Part shown: positions 26,173 to 34,967 of the stretch, piece by piece
How positions within the stretch are numbered: position 1 is the stretch's first letter
Layout of the letters: each line of letters starts with the position of its first letter
Source: Methylopila sp. M107
GTDB taxonomy: Bacteria; Pseudomonadota; Alphaproteobacteria; Rhizobiales; Methylopilaceae
Assembly (NCBI RefSeq): GCF_000384475.1
Contig: NZ_ARWB01000001.1
Coordinates: forward strand, 3,289,039-3,353,038
Reading direction: 5' to 3'
DNA: 64,000 nt
Translations under genes and position numbers: made by a program
The notes under the pieces: generated by a model
Told to the model about the DNA's origin: nothing
What the model saw: only the letters and a program-made list of their open reading frames with translations
Database searches by the model: none

Positions 26173-26406
26173 TCACGTCGCCGGCGGGTTGAGCAGCATC
26201 TCGTGCGCCCGGCGGCGATAGTCGTCCTTTACCGGCTCGCTCGCGACCTCGAGCCCCTCGGTCGGCCGGCCGGCCTGTTCAAACAGCTTCGTGTCCCACA
26301 GCACGCCCGGCGGGTTCTCCGAACGGAACAGCTGCTTGGCGAAGGCCTCGACGATCTCCGCGCTCGGCTCCTCGGGCGTCTCCGCCGCGGCGTCGACCTC
26401 GCTCAT
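26173..26406 (-). CDS. Small acidic protein translationally coupled to scpA, unrecognised
   Basis: 77 aa. ATG at 26406 overlaps the scpA stop (ATGA, 26403-26406), so it is the third cistron of mutA-scpA-orf. Sequence begins [20 protein letters not shown]; acidic N terminus, then [27 protein letters not shown] broken by [14 protein letters not shown]. No Cys, no signal peptide, no membrane segment. The tight coupling suggests a role with the mutase (assembly, stability or substrate channelling), but this is inference. The longer frame on this strand that runs into scpA is a shadow. Confidence 0.7.
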   Translation of the reverse strand: MSEVDAAAETPEEPSAEIVEAFAKQLFRSENPPGVLWDTKLFEQAGRPTEGLEVASEPVKDDYRRRAHEMLLNPPAT

Positions 26407-28556
26407 TCGGCCGCCTGCGCGGGCGCGTAGCCATATTTCTGGTTGAGCATGCCGACCAGCTCCTTGGCGGCGTTCGCCACCACCGTGCCGGGCGGGAAGA
26501 TGAGGCTCGCGCCCGCATCCTTCAGCGCCGGATAGTCGACCGGCGGGATGACGCCGCCAACCACGATCATGATCTCGTCGCCGCCCTCCGCCTTCAGCGC
26601 GTCGCGCAGCGCCGGCACCAGCGTCAGGTGGCCGGCCGTCATGGTCGAGATGCCGACGACATGGACGTCGTTCTCGATCGCCTGCCGGGCGCACTCTTCC
26701 GGGGTCGCGAACAGCGGGCCGATGTCGACGTCGAAGCCGAGATCCGCGAAGGCCGAGGCGATGATCTTCTGGCCGCGGTCGTGGCCGTCCTGACCGACCT
26801 TGGCGACCAGAATGCGAGGCCGCCGTCCGTCGGCGCGCTCGAAGTCCTCGACCATCTTCTGCACTTCGGCGATCTGGCCCATGGCCTTGCCCTCGCGCTT
26901 GTAGACGCCGGAGATCGACTTGATCTCGGCGCGGTGGCGATCGAACACCTTTTCGATCGCCGTGGTGATCTCGCCCACCGTCGCCATGGCGCGGCCGGCC
27001 TCGATCGAGAGCGCGAGCAGGTTGCCGTCGCCGCGCGCGCCGTCCTCCAGCGCCTTTAGCGCGGCGTCGACCTTTGACTGGTCGCGCTCTTCGCGCAGGC
27101 GCTTCAGCTTCGCCTCCTGCGCGGCGCGCACCTCGGCGTTCTTGATCTGGCGAACGTCGAGCGTTTCGTTTTTCAGGACCTTGTAGGCGTTGACGCCGAC
27201 CACGACCTGCTCGCCGCTATCGATCCGCGCCTGCGTGGTGGCGGCGGCCTCCTCGATGCGCAGCTTCGGCACGCCGGCCTCGATCGCCTTGGCCATGCCG
27301 CCGAGCCGGTCGATCTCGGCGATGTGCTCCAGCGCCTTTTTCGCAAGGTCGTGAGTCAGCTTCTCGACATAGGCCGAGCCGCCCCACGGATCGATGAACT
27401 TGGTGGTGCCGCTCTCCATCTGCAGCACGAGCTGGGTGTTGCGGGCGATGCGGGCCGAGAAGTCCGTCGGCAGCGCCAGAGCCTCGTCGAACGAGTTGGT
27501 GTGGAGCGACTGGGTGCCCCCTTGCGTCGCCGCGATGGCTTCCAGCGTCGTGCGCACCACGTTGTTGTAGACGTCCTGCGCGGTCAGCGACCAGCCGGAC
27601 GTCTGCGAGTGCGTGCGCAGCGGCAGCGACTTCGGGTTCTTGGCGCCGAGGTCGGTCATGAGCTTCGTCCAGATCAGGCGCGCGGCCCGCATCTTGGCGA
27701 CTTCCATGAACACGTTCATGCCGATCGCCCAGAAGAACGACAGGCGCGGCGCGAACTTGTCGATGTCGAGGCCCGCCTCCATGCCGGCCCGCACATATTC
27801 CGCGCCGTCGGCCAGCGTATAGGCGAGCTCGAGGTCGGCCGTCGCTCCGGCCTCCTGCATGTGGTAGCCGGAGATCGAGATCGAGTTGAACTTCGGCATA
27901 TGCTGGGAGGTGTGCGCGAAGATGTCCGACACGATCCGCATCGAGGGCCGCGGCGGATAGATGTAGGTGTTGCGGACCATGAACTCCTTCAGAATGTCGT
28001 TCTGAATGGTCCCCGCCAGCTTCTCCTGCGGCACGCCCTGTTCTTCGCCCGCCACTATGAAGAGAGCCAGAACCGGCAGCACCGCGCCGTTCATCGTCAT
28101 CGAGACGGTCATCTTCTCGAGCGGGATGCCGTCGAACAAGGTGCGCATGTCGTAGATCGAGTCGATCGCGACGCCCGCCATGCCGACGTCGCCGGCGACG
28201 CGCGGATGGTCGCTGTCGTAGCCGCGATGAGTCGCGAGATCGAACGCCACCGACACGCCGGTCTGCCCCGCGGCGAGGTTCGCGCGATAGAAGGCGTTGG
28301 AGTCCTCCGCCGTCGAGAAGCCGGCATATTGCCGGATCGTCCAGGGCTGGGAGGCGTACATCGAGGGGTAGGGCCCGCGGATGAATGGCGCGAGGCCGGG
28401 CCAGGTGTCGAGGCCCTTCAGGCCTTCGAGGTCGCTCTCTCCATAAACCGGTTTGACCGGAATGCCCTCGGGCGTGGTCCACGGCTCGGCGCTCGCGTCC
28501 GGCGTCGCCGGGGTCGGCCGTTTCCAGTCGATCTTGGTGAAATCGGGCAGGCTCAT
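26403..28556 (-). CDS. scpA: Methylmalonyl-CoA mutase, large (cobalamin-binding) subunit
   Basis: 717 aa, the size of MutB/ScpA. It interconverts (R)-methylmalonyl-CoA and succinyl-CoA using adenosylcobalamin, in propionate and branched-chain degradation or the ethylmalonyl-CoA pathway. The substrate TIM-barrel has [20 protein letters not shown] and [19 protein letters not shown]. The C-terminal B12 domain has the base-off motif [13 protein letters not shown] (DxHxxG) then [17 protein letters not shown] and [15 protein letters not shown]. Starts by ATGA overlap with mutA (28553-28556). Confidence 0.97.
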   Translation of the reverse strand: MSLPDFTKIDWKRPTPATPDASAEPWTTPEGIPVKPVYGESDLEGLKGLDTWPGLAPFIRGPYPSMYASQPWTIRQYAGFSTAEDSNAFYRANLAAGQTGVSVAFDLATHRGYDSDHPRVAGDVGMAGVAIDSIYDMRTLFDGIPLEKMTVSMTMNGAVLPVLALFIVAGEEQGVPQEKLAGTIQNDILKEFMVRNTYIYPPRPSMRIVSDIFAHTSQHMPKFNSISISGYHMQEAGATADLELAYTLADGAEYVRAGMEAGLDIDKFAPRLSFFWAIGMNVFMEVAKMRAARLIWTKLMTDLGAKNPKSLPLRTHSQTSGWSLTAQDVYNNVVRTTLEAIAATQGGTQSLHTNSFDEALALPTDFSARIARNTQLVLQMESGTTKFIDPWGGSAYVEKLTHDLAKKALEHIAEIDRLGGMAKAIEAGVPKLRIEEAAATTQARIDSGEQVVVGVNAYKVLKNETLDVRQIKNAEVRAAQEAKLKRLREERDQSKVDAALKALEDGARGDGNLLALSIEAGRAMATVGEITTAIEKVFDRHRAEIKSISGVYKREGKAMGQIAEVQKMVEDFERADGRRPRILVAKVGQDGHDRGQKIIASAFADLGFDVDIGPLFATPEECARQAIENDVHVVGISTMTAGHLTLVPALRDALKAEGGDEIMIVVGGVIPPVDYPALKDAGASLIFPPGTVVANAAKELVGMLNQKYGYAPAQAAE

Positions 28557-30403
28557 GCCGCGCCTCCATTGCCGGTCGAGGCGGCGTTCAGGATTTCGAG
28601 CGCGTCGTCGCCGGCCGCGACGAAGCGGGACACCCCGGCAGCCTCGAGTTCCGCCACGCCGTCCTTCGGGCGGCCCGCGAGCCAGACAGTCGCGCCGGCG
28701 CCCTTCAGCGCCTTGGCGAGCGCGGCTCCCTCTTCAGCATAGTCCGCATCCGCCCCCGTGACGACGGCGATCGACGCGGCGGAAGACTGAAACGCCTTCG
28801 CGGCCGCCGCCGCGTCGCCGCCGATCGGGCCGTCGACGACGCCGAGGCCGCCGGCCTCCAGCAGGTTGCGCATGAAGCCGGCGCGGGCGGCATGGCGCGC
28901 GATCGGTCCGGCGAGCGCGAGGAACACGGCGGGTTTCGGGCTCTTCGCCTCGTTTGCGGCGCGCAGGGCCTCGAACGGTTCCGCGACGCGGCGCGGGGTC
29001 AACGGCTCGACCGAGAGATCGCCGCCGGTCGGGGCCGGCGGCGGCGGCGCCTCCGCGACGCTCGCGGCCGGAACCTCGTCGGCCTTCGGGAACTGGCTGA
29101 CGCCGACGACCGCGGTCTTGCGGGTCGCGACGTCGCGGTCGCGCGCGTCACGGGCCTTGGCGACCAGCTTCTGCCAGTCGCCCGACTTGACGGCGGCGAG
29201 CTTGCCCCCGAGCCCTTCGATCTCCTGGAACAGCGCCCAGGCGCGCGTCGCGAGCGCGTCGGTCAGGTCCTCGATCGCGCCGGCGCCGGCCGAAGGGTCG
29301 GCGACCCGATAGGCGTTGGTCTCCTCCAGCACGATGCCTTGCGTGTTGCGCGCGATGCGCCGCGCATCCGCGCCCGCGACCCCGAACGCCGCGGTGAAGG
29401 GCAGGGTCACGACGGAATCCGCGCCGCCGACGCCGGCCGCGAAGGCCGCGATGGTCGAGCGCACGATGTTGGTCTGCGCGTCGTTGCGCGTCATCATCCG
29501 GCGCGAGGTCTCGGCGTGGATGTGGACCGGCTTGTCGGCGAGCCCGAGTTCGCGGCGCAGCGCAGCCCAGAGGAGGCGCGCGGCGCGCAGCTTCGCGATG
29601 CCGGCGAACTGGTTGGCGTCGACCGAGAAGGCGAGCGCGGTGGAGTCGACGACGGTCTCGGCGCCGGCGTCCGGGAACAGCCGGACGAACTCGACGGCGG
29701 TCGCGAGCGCGCCGGCGAGCTCCAGCGCCTCGCTGGCGCCTGCCTCATGGGCGAGCCGCTGGTCGCTGACCAGCAAGGGCGACGTGAAGCCGCGGCCTTT
29801 GAGGTCGGTCAGCGCGCCTTGCGTTTCGGCTGCGATCTCGTCCCAGCTCTTCGGCGCGCCGCCGGCCGTCAGCAGGTCGCGGATCGGGTCGAGGCCGAAC
29901 AGCACGGCGACCTCGCAAGCCTTCAGCCCGCGCGCTTCGACCAGCGCGGCGATTGCGGCCGCGGCGGCCGGGCCCTCGAAGGGCGCGGCGTCGATATGAA
30001 GAGGGGCGAGGTCGAGCAGCACGCCGTCGAGCGCGCTCTCCAGCGCGCCGAGCGGCAGGCCCGGCCCGCCGGCCCCGGCCGCGATGGTGAGCGACAGGCC
30101 CGAGGCGCCGTTGTTCAGGTCTTCGAGCGCCTGCGCATTCGCCGTCGCGGCGTCCGCCTCGTCGATCCGCGTCATCGCGGTCCAGCGCGCGCCTGCGGCC
30201 CGTCCGGCGATCGGCTGAGCCGCGCGGCGCATCCTGATGGCGTCGAACGCGACGCCGTCGAGCAGCTTGCCGCGGATGATCGGATCGAGCGGCCTGCCCT
30301 TGAGCGCGGCCTCGGCCGCCTGGCGCCACTGCGCCTCGGTCGAGGGGAACTCGGCCGCGAAATCGGTCGTGAATGCGCCCGCGGGCGCTTCTATGTCGGT
30401 CAT
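28553..30403 (-). CDS. mutA: Methylmalonyl-CoA mutase, small subunit
   Basis: 616 aa from ATG 30403 ([11 protein letters not shown]), chosen over an upstream GTG-type extension rich in Arg that looks non-coding. It matches the MutA subunit, which has lost the B12-binding motif. The N-terminal barrel is recognisable ([46 protein letters not shown] in part, [19 protein letters not shown]). The C-terminal Rossmann-like domain has no DxHxxG. Heterodimer with ScpA in the cytoplasm; first gene of the operon mutA-scpA-orf. Confidence 0.93.
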   Translation of the reverse strand: MTDIEAPAGAFTTDFAAEFPSTEAQWRQAAEAALKGRPLDPIIRGKLLDGVAFDAIRMRRAAQPIAGRAAGARWTAMTRIDEADAATANAQALEDLNNGASGLSLTIAAGAGGPGLPLGALESALDGVLLDLAPLHIDAAPFEGPAAAAAIAALVEARGLKACEVAVLFGLDPIRDLLTAGGAPKSWDEIAAETQGALTDLKGRGFTSPLLVSDQRLAHEAGASEALELAGALATAVEFVRLFPDAGAETVVDSTALAFSVDANQFAGIAKLRAARLLWAALRRELGLADKPVHIHAETSRRMMTRNDAQTNIVRSTIAAFAAGVGGADSVVTLPFTAAFGVAGADARRIARNTQGIVLEETNAYRVADPSAGAGAIEDLTDALATRAWALFQEIEGLGGKLAAVKSGDWQKLVAKARDARDRDVATRKTAVVGVSQFPKADEVPAASVAEAPPPPAPTGGDLSVEPLTPRRVAEPFEALRAANEAKSPKPAVFLALAGPIARHAARAGFMRNLLEAGGLGVVDGPIGGDAAAAAKAFQSSAASIAVVTGADADYAEEGAALAKALKGAGATVWLAGRPKDGVAELEAAGVSRFVAAGDDALEILNAASTGNGGAA

Positions 30404-30727
30404 CGGCGTCTCTGCTGCAATGCGGCGCGACCCTGCCACATGGGGCGCCCCACGCCATCTTCGACGTTCGACTGAAATTCGCCCCCGCCGCACGAGCGCG
30501 CTTGTCCGTCTCCGGAACGGGTAGACCGCGCCGATGGCCTCGGAAGGGGGGCGACCTGGCGGTCACACGCAGATTCGGTGGGCGCGTAAGTAGTTTTCCA
30601 GATTGCCGAAACACGGCTGTAAATTCAAAACCGCCGGGCGTCATGCAAGCGGGACTGCGGGCGCACGGCCCGTGACTTCGCGCCATCCGGGACGGCGACC
30701 TCCAAGAGGCGCGTCCAGGAGTGCGAC
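30404..30727. other. Divergent intergenic region upstream of mutA
   Basis: 324 bp between mutA (minus) and a secreted-protein gene (plus). Both promoters must lie here. I see no cobalamin-riboswitch-like core, no tRNA-like structure and no convincing small gene. Confidence 0.4.
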
Positions 30728-31576
30728 ATGGCCGTCGGGCGCATCATCATCCTTCTCGCGACGTTGACGGCGCTTGCGTCGGTTCATGCGGCATGGGCAG
30801 CCGAGAGCTATCCCCCCGCGATCGCCAAGCTCGTCGACGCGGACGTGAAATCGTGCCCTGCGGGCCGACAGGCCGGCCGCGTGCAGGACGGTTACGTCAC
30901 CGCGGCCGATTTCAACGGCGACGGCGTCGACGACTACGTCTTCGACAACAACAGATCCAACTGCTTCGACGTGATCCTGAACTGCGGCAGCGCAGGCTGC
31001 CCCGCGAGCGCGATGATCTCGTCCGGGAAGGCGTTCAAGACGGTCGAGATCGGCCACATCCAGGGATGGGCGATCGTCCAGCAGGACGGCCGGGCCGGCC
31101 TGCGGCTGGGCGTGCACGGGTCGTCATGCGACCGGCCCGGCGCCACCAACTGCTCGCGCGTTCTGTTCTGGAACGGATCGGGCTTCGTCGGCGGGCCGGC
31201 CAAGACAGGAGGCGCCGCAAAGGTCGCGCCCAACGCCCGAGGGGCCCAGCCCGACAATGTCAGACCCTATGGCGAATGGGTCGCGCTGGACATGAACGGA
31301 AAATGCCCTGACGGGGGCCAGGGCATCGTGATCGAGCCGTCAAGGATCGTGGTCGACTACGGCGGCGACGTGACGACCTTCAAGCCCACGGCGCTGACGG
31401 GGTGCAAGGGCGACGTCTGCGTGTTCTCGCAGCCCGGTCTGCAGTGGACCGTGACGCGGCGCGGACCCGACCGGATCCTGTTCGAGGGGCCGCACAACCG
31501 GAAGGTCTCCGACCGCAGCGAGGCGCAGCGCCACCGCTCGGCGCCTGGGTGTTCGAGGATCGTGAGGGCGCAGTGA
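30728..31576 (+). CDS. Secreted Cys-rich protein with one EF-hand-like calcium loop, unrecognised
   Basis: 282 aa with a signal peptide (MAVGRIIILLATLTALASVH, cleavage near AWA-AE). DFNGDGVDDYVFD (about residue 60) is an EF-hand or FG-GAP-type DxNxDG calcium loop. Nine or more Cys in the mature part (CPAG, CFDV, LNCGSAGC, SCDRPGATNC, KCPDGG, TGCKGDVC, PGCSR) imply a disulfide-stabilised periplasmic or extracellular protein. The last 30 residues (KVSDRSEAQRHRSAPGC) are basic and less protein-like; a frame change near 31500 is possible but unproven. Converges on the autotransporter-barrel gene. Confidence 0.65.
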   Translation: MAVGRIIILLATLTALASVHAAWAAESYPPAIAKLVDADVKSCPAGRQAGRVQDGYVTAADFNGDGVDDYVFDNNRSNCFDVILNCGSAGCPASAMISSGKAFKTVEIGHIQGWAIVQQDGRAGLRLGVHGSSCDRPGATNCSRVLFWNGSGFVGGPAKTGGAAKVAPNARGAQPDNVRPYGEWVALDMNGKCPDGGQGIVIEPSRIVVDYGGDVTTFKPTALTGCKGDVCVFSQPGLQWTVTRRGPDRILFEGPHNRKVSDRSEAQRHRSAPGCSRIVRAQ

Positions 31577-31591
31577 GCCCGTCGCGTCGTC

Positions 31592-32581
31592 TCAGAACGC
31601 GACGCCGAGCCTCGCGCGGCCGGTCTTGGTCGTCACGCCGTCGCGGCGGCCATAGTCGTAGTCGACCTTGAAGGAGACGCCCTGCGCGACCGTCGTGCCG
31701 AGCCCGAGGCCGCCCACCAGCCCGCGGCCCGTCGGCGTTCCGAGATTGCGCGTCGCGACCGTGGTTCCGGCGGTCCGGGCCTTCAGGACCGAGGCCGAAT
31801 AGGCCACGACCTCGTCGGCGCCGACGAAGCCCGAGACGTCGACCGAATGGCTGGGATCGAGCCGGATGCGCCGCGCGCCGGAGAGCCTCAGCGTCGCGGT
31901 CGCGGCGCCGGCCTGGCGGTCGGCGAAGCTCGCGGCGGCCGCGCCCGTCTCGCGATAGCGGCCGAGCGCGTGGCCCGTGGCGGTGAGCGCGATCGTCGGC
32001 GAGACCTTGACGCCGGCGATCTCGGCCGAGCCGCCGATCTGCCCGCCGGCGCGCATCGCATAGCCGGTCGCGGCCGCGCGGGCCGCGCCGCGCGTCATCT
32101 CGTCGAAGCGGAACGTGGAGGCGCCGACCAGCGTCTTGACGAAGACGTTGTCGCCGTCGAACCGCGCATAGACGTCGGCGTGGCTTGCGATCACGCGGGC
32201 CGAAAGATCCGCGGAGCCGACGCCGCCGATCGAGGCCGCGGCGGACGCGCCGGCGACGAAGCCGGGCCGAAACTCGTGGTCGCCGCCGATCCGCATCTGG
32301 GTGGCGTCGCCGCTCCAGCCGAGCCTGCCGGAGCGGTCCGACTGGCCGAGGCCGATCGCGCCCGATTCCCAGTAGGCGGTCGTGCCAGGAGCGGGCCTCG
32401 GCTGCGCCGTGTGCGACGCGTCGAGCCGAGCGTAGACCGCGTCGGCCTCCGCCTGGCTCAGGAACAACCCGCTTTCGATCAGCGACTGGGTGGACCGGAA
32501 ATCGTCGGCCCGAACCGGGGCGGCGAAAGCGATTCCGATCACGCCGAGCGCGAGCCCGGCGCGTCTGATGGTGGTCGACAT
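31592..32581 (-). CDS. Outer-membrane autotransporter-type beta-barrel without passenger
   Basis: 329 aa. Signal peptide MSTTIRRAGLALGVIGIAFA ending PVRA. Residues about 65-329 form an autotransporter-like barrel: amphipathic strands every 12-15 residues (FVAGASAAASIG, ADVYARFDGDNVFVKTLVGAS, KVSPTIALTATGHALGRYRE), and the last strand ARLGVAF ends in Phe, the Bam-recognition residue. The 40 residues between signal and barrel are too short for a passenger. So it is probably a free-standing outer-membrane channel or adhesin-related barrel. A perfect hairpin lies in its leader. Confidence 0.72.
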   Translation of the reverse strand: MSTTIRRAGLALGVIGIAFAAPVRADDFRSTQSLIESGLFLSQAEADAVYARLDASHTAQPRPAPGTTAYWESGAIGLGQSDRSGRLGWSGDATQMRIGGDHEFRPGFVAGASAAASIGGVGSADLSARVIASHADVYARFDGDNVFVKTLVGASTFRFDEMTRGAARAAATGYAMRAGGQIGGSAEIAGVKVSPTIALTATGHALGRYRETGAAAASFADRQAGAATATLRLSGARRIRLDPSHSVDVSGFVGADEVVAYSASVLKARTAGTTVATRNLGTPTGRGLVGGLGLGTTVAQGVSFKVDYDYGRRDGVTTKTGRARLGVAF

Positions 32582-32609
32582 CGCTCTCGACCCTTTTCTT
32601 CAGTGTCGT

Positions 32610-32635
32610 CAGACGGCGCCCGCACGCGCCGTCTG
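32610..32635 (-). promoter_or_regulatory. 10-bp perfect hairpin in the leader of the autotransporter-barrel gene
   Basis: CAGACGGCGC (32610-32619) and GCGCCGTCTG (32626-32635) are perfect arms with a 6-nt loop, 29 nt upstream of the ATG. It may be a leader attenuator or mRNA-stabilising hairpin. A terminator for something upstream is unlikely because no plus-strand gene ends here. Confidence 0.4.
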
Positions 32636-32854
32636 TTGCGTTGCAGTATGAACGTCTATTCAGAAAAGGCGACCCGTCCGGTTCACGAGCGCGTGAAAAA
32701 AGGCATCACGATACTGCGGGTGTGGCCCAAAGGACTCCGTACGGATTAACGATTGATCAACCACTTAGGCGGAGCCGTGGCGCGTTTCGGGCGCAGGCTG
32801 GAACGGCGCCCAGAAGGCGATCAGATGGTCGTCGATTGTGCAGCGCACAACACC

Positions 32855-34234
32855 TCAGGCGGCCAGCGCAGCGAGGATCCGGATCCATGAGCGCGTCCCG
32901 CGCCGGAAACTTTCGAGGTCGTATTTCTCGTTCGGCGAATGGATGCGGTCGTCGTCGAGCGCAAATCCCACGAGCAGCGTGTCGAGCCCGAGCGTCCGCT
33001 TGAAGTCGCCGACCACGGGAATCGAGCCGCCGAGCCCGATCGTCACCGGCTCGACGCCCCATTCGTCGGCGAGGGCTTCGCGGGTCCTGGCCAACGCCGG
33101 GCTGTCGACTGGCACCTGAATGGCGCGCGAGCCCTTGTGGCCGGAGAACTCGACCGCGCAGTCGGCAGGCAGGCCTTGGCGCACATAGGCGCGGAACGCC
33201 TGCCGGATCGCCGCCGGGTCCTGGTCGCCGACGAGGCGGAACGAGACCTTGGCGTGGGCCTCGGCCGCGATGACGGTCTTGGCGCCGGGGCCCGTATAGC
33301 CGCCCCACATGCCGTTGACGTCGCAGGTCGGGCGCGACTGGACCTGCTCGATGATCATGCGGTCCTGCTCGCCCGCGGGCAGCGAGAGGCCGACGGGCGC
33401 CAGGAACGCTTCGGCGTCGAGCCCGAGGCCGCGCCATTGTTCGCGGACGTCCTCGGGCGTCTCGGGCACGCCGTCGTAGAAGCCGGGGAGCGTCACCCGG
33501 CCGGTCTTGTCGTGGAGCCCCGCGACGATCTCCGACAGCACGTGGAGCGGGTTGCGCGCGGCGCCGCCATACATGCCGGAATGCAGGTCCCGGTTCGCGG
33601 CCCGGATCGTGATCTCCTCATAGATCAGGCCGCGCAGCGCCGAGGTGATGGCGGGCTTGCCCGGCCCCCACATGGTGGTGTCGCAGACGAGCGCCGTGTC
33701 GGCGGCGAGGTCGTCCTTCGCCTCCTCGAGGAAGGCCGGCAGGTTGGTCGAGCCGCACTCCTCCTCGCCCTCGATCATCAGCGTGACGCCGACCGGCAGC
33801 GCGCCGGTCGCCGCTTTCCAGGCGCGGCAGGCCTCCACGAAGGTCATGACCTGGCCCTTGTCGTCGCTGGACCCGCGGCCGACGATGATCTTTTTGCCCC
33901 CGACCGTGACGATCTTCGGCTCAAACGGCGGCGTCTCCCACTTCTCCAGCGGATCGACCGGCTGCACGTCGTAATGCCCGTAGAACAGGACATGGGTCGC
34001 GCCGGGCTTCTGGAGCTTGGCGAGCACCACCGGATGGCCCGGCGTCTCGCGCAAGGAGGTCTCGAAGCCAAGCGCGGCGAGGTCGCGCTTCAGCCAGTCG
34101 GCGGCCTCGCGGCAGCCGTGGCGATAAGCCGGATCGGTCGAGATCGACGGGATCTTCAGGAGCGCGAACAGCCGTTCGAGGCTGTCCTCGAGCCCGTCGT
34201 CGGCGGCTTGAAGGGCGCGTTCGAGGTCGGACAT
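32855..34234 (-). CDS. M20-family dipeptidase / metallo-carboxypeptidase
   Basis: 459 aa. ArgE/DapE/ACY1-like M20 zinc peptidase: FYGHYDVQPVD (first metal His plus Asp), GRGSSDDKG (bridging Asp), MIEGEEECGSTN (catalytic Glu-Glu), then VCDTTMWGP and the late His in DDDRIHSPNEKYDL. The bacterial dimerisation domain is present between them (GLIYEEITIRAANRDLHSGMYGGA). It hydrolyses small peptides in the cytoplasm. It stands alone, followed in reverse by vapBC upstream (30 bp). Confidence 0.9.
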   Translation of the reverse strand: MSDLERALQAADDGLEDSLERLFALLKIPSISTDPAYRHGCREAADWLKRDLAALGFETSLRETPGHPVVLAKLQKPGATHVLFYGHYDVQPVDPLEKWETPPFEPKIVTVGGKKIIVGRGSSDDKGQVMTFVEACRAWKAATGALPVGVTLMIEGEEECGSTNLPAFLEEAKDDLAADTALVCDTTMWGPGKPAITSALRGLIYEEITIRAANRDLHSGMYGGAARNPLHVLSEIVAGLHDKTGRVTLPGFYDGVPETPEDVREQWRGLGLDAEAFLAPVGLSLPAGEQDRMIIEQVQSRPTCDVNGMWGGYTGPGAKTVIAAEAHAKVSFRLVGDQDPAAIRQAFRAYVRQGLPADCAVEFSGHKGSRAIQVPVDSPALARTREALADEWGVEPVTIGLGGSIPVVGDFKRTLGLDTLLVGFALDDDRIHSPNEKYDLESFRRGTRSWIRILAALAA

Positions 34235-34265
34235 GAGCGTCCTCCGTCGCTTGGTCGGAAAGGAA

Positions 34266-34661
34266 TCAGACGAGGTCGGTATGGACGAAATCGTCGCCCT
34301 TGTAGAGCAGGGGGACGTTGTGCGCCTTGGCGCAGGCGTAGGCGAAACAGTCGCCGAGGTTGAGGCGGGCGGGGTGGCCTGTGCCCTTGCCGAATTGCGC
34401 CATAGCGACGAGCGCTAAGCGACCGATCTCGGGGGTGATGGAGATCTCTTCGATGCCTACCGCCCGCAGATATTCCGAGATCTCATGGCTTGCATCCATG
34501 AGCGCCGATCGCATCTTTCGGGAAACGGCGAGTGCGGCTTCGAAGGCCGCCATGGGCGACGTGATTGGGTCCGTCCGCGCTGCGAAGATCGATGTCTCCA
34601 GCCGCTCGGCGTCCGGTTCGCCGGTCAGGATCGCGACAATAGCCGACGCGTCCACGAACAC
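34266..34661 (-). CDS. vapC: Type II toxin VapC (PIN-domain ribonuclease)
   Basis: 131 aa from GTG 34661, chosen because it gives the normal PIN start MFVDASAIVAIL 7 nt after the vapB stop. A longer frame upstream runs inside vapB. Acidic active-site residues: VDAS (D4), AAFEAAL (E), NLGDCFAYACAK (D) and YKGDDF (D). VapC toxins cut tRNA or rRNA and are neutralised by VapB. The Zn-free Rv0624-like subfamily pairs with the PSK-type VapB found next to it. Confidence 0.9.
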   Translation of the reverse strand: MFVDASAIVAILTGEPDAERLETSIFAARTDPITSPMAAFEAALAVSRKMRSALMDASHEISEYLRAVGIEEISITPEIGRLALVAMAQFGKGTGHPARLNLGDCFAYACAKAHNVPLLYKGDDFVHTDLV

Positions 34662-34668
34662 CCTGTCG

Positions 34669-34917
34669 TCACTCTTCGTACAAGGCGTCGAAAAATGCCT
34701 TGTCGATGACGACGCTCGGGTCGTTCGGGAGTTTGGCCAACCGCTCTCTGATCGCGCGCGCCCTTGCCTTGCGTTCCTCGACCGACGTGTCGCGCGCCGC
34801 GTTCCTAAGCGCGAGATCGCAGGCGTCGCGGATTGTCTGGGTGATCGAGGTTCCTCTGGCGGCCGCCAGTTGACGGACAACTCTGTCAGTCTCGGGATCT
34901 CTGACGTGAAAAGCCAT
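34669..34917 (-). CDS. vapB: Type II antitoxin VapB (PSK-type)
   Basis: 82 aa, starting ATG 34917. The N-terminal ribbon-helix-helix-like part is AFHVRDPETDRVVRQLAAARG, here in pieces: AFHVRDPETDRVV then RQLAAARGTSITQTIRDACD. The C terminus (RAIRERLAKLPNDPSVVIDKAFFDALYEE in part, ending FFDALYEE) is the toxin-wrapping segment. First gene of the vapBC operon and probably the repressor of its own promoter in the 34918-34967 gap. Confidence 0.9.
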   Translation of the reverse strand: MAFHVRDPETDRVVRQLAAARGTSITQTIRDACDLALRNAARDTSVEERKARARAIRERLAKLPNDPSVVIDKAFFDALYEE

Positions 34918-34967
34918 CGTCTACACTCCAGCGCCTTCCATCTAGATAGCCTTTTCGCCGCCGCCCT

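Noticed and set aside
30404-30727. Cobalamin riboswitch upstream of mutA
   Set aside because: No B12-box-like sequence or typical multi-helix core could be found in the 324-bp gap.
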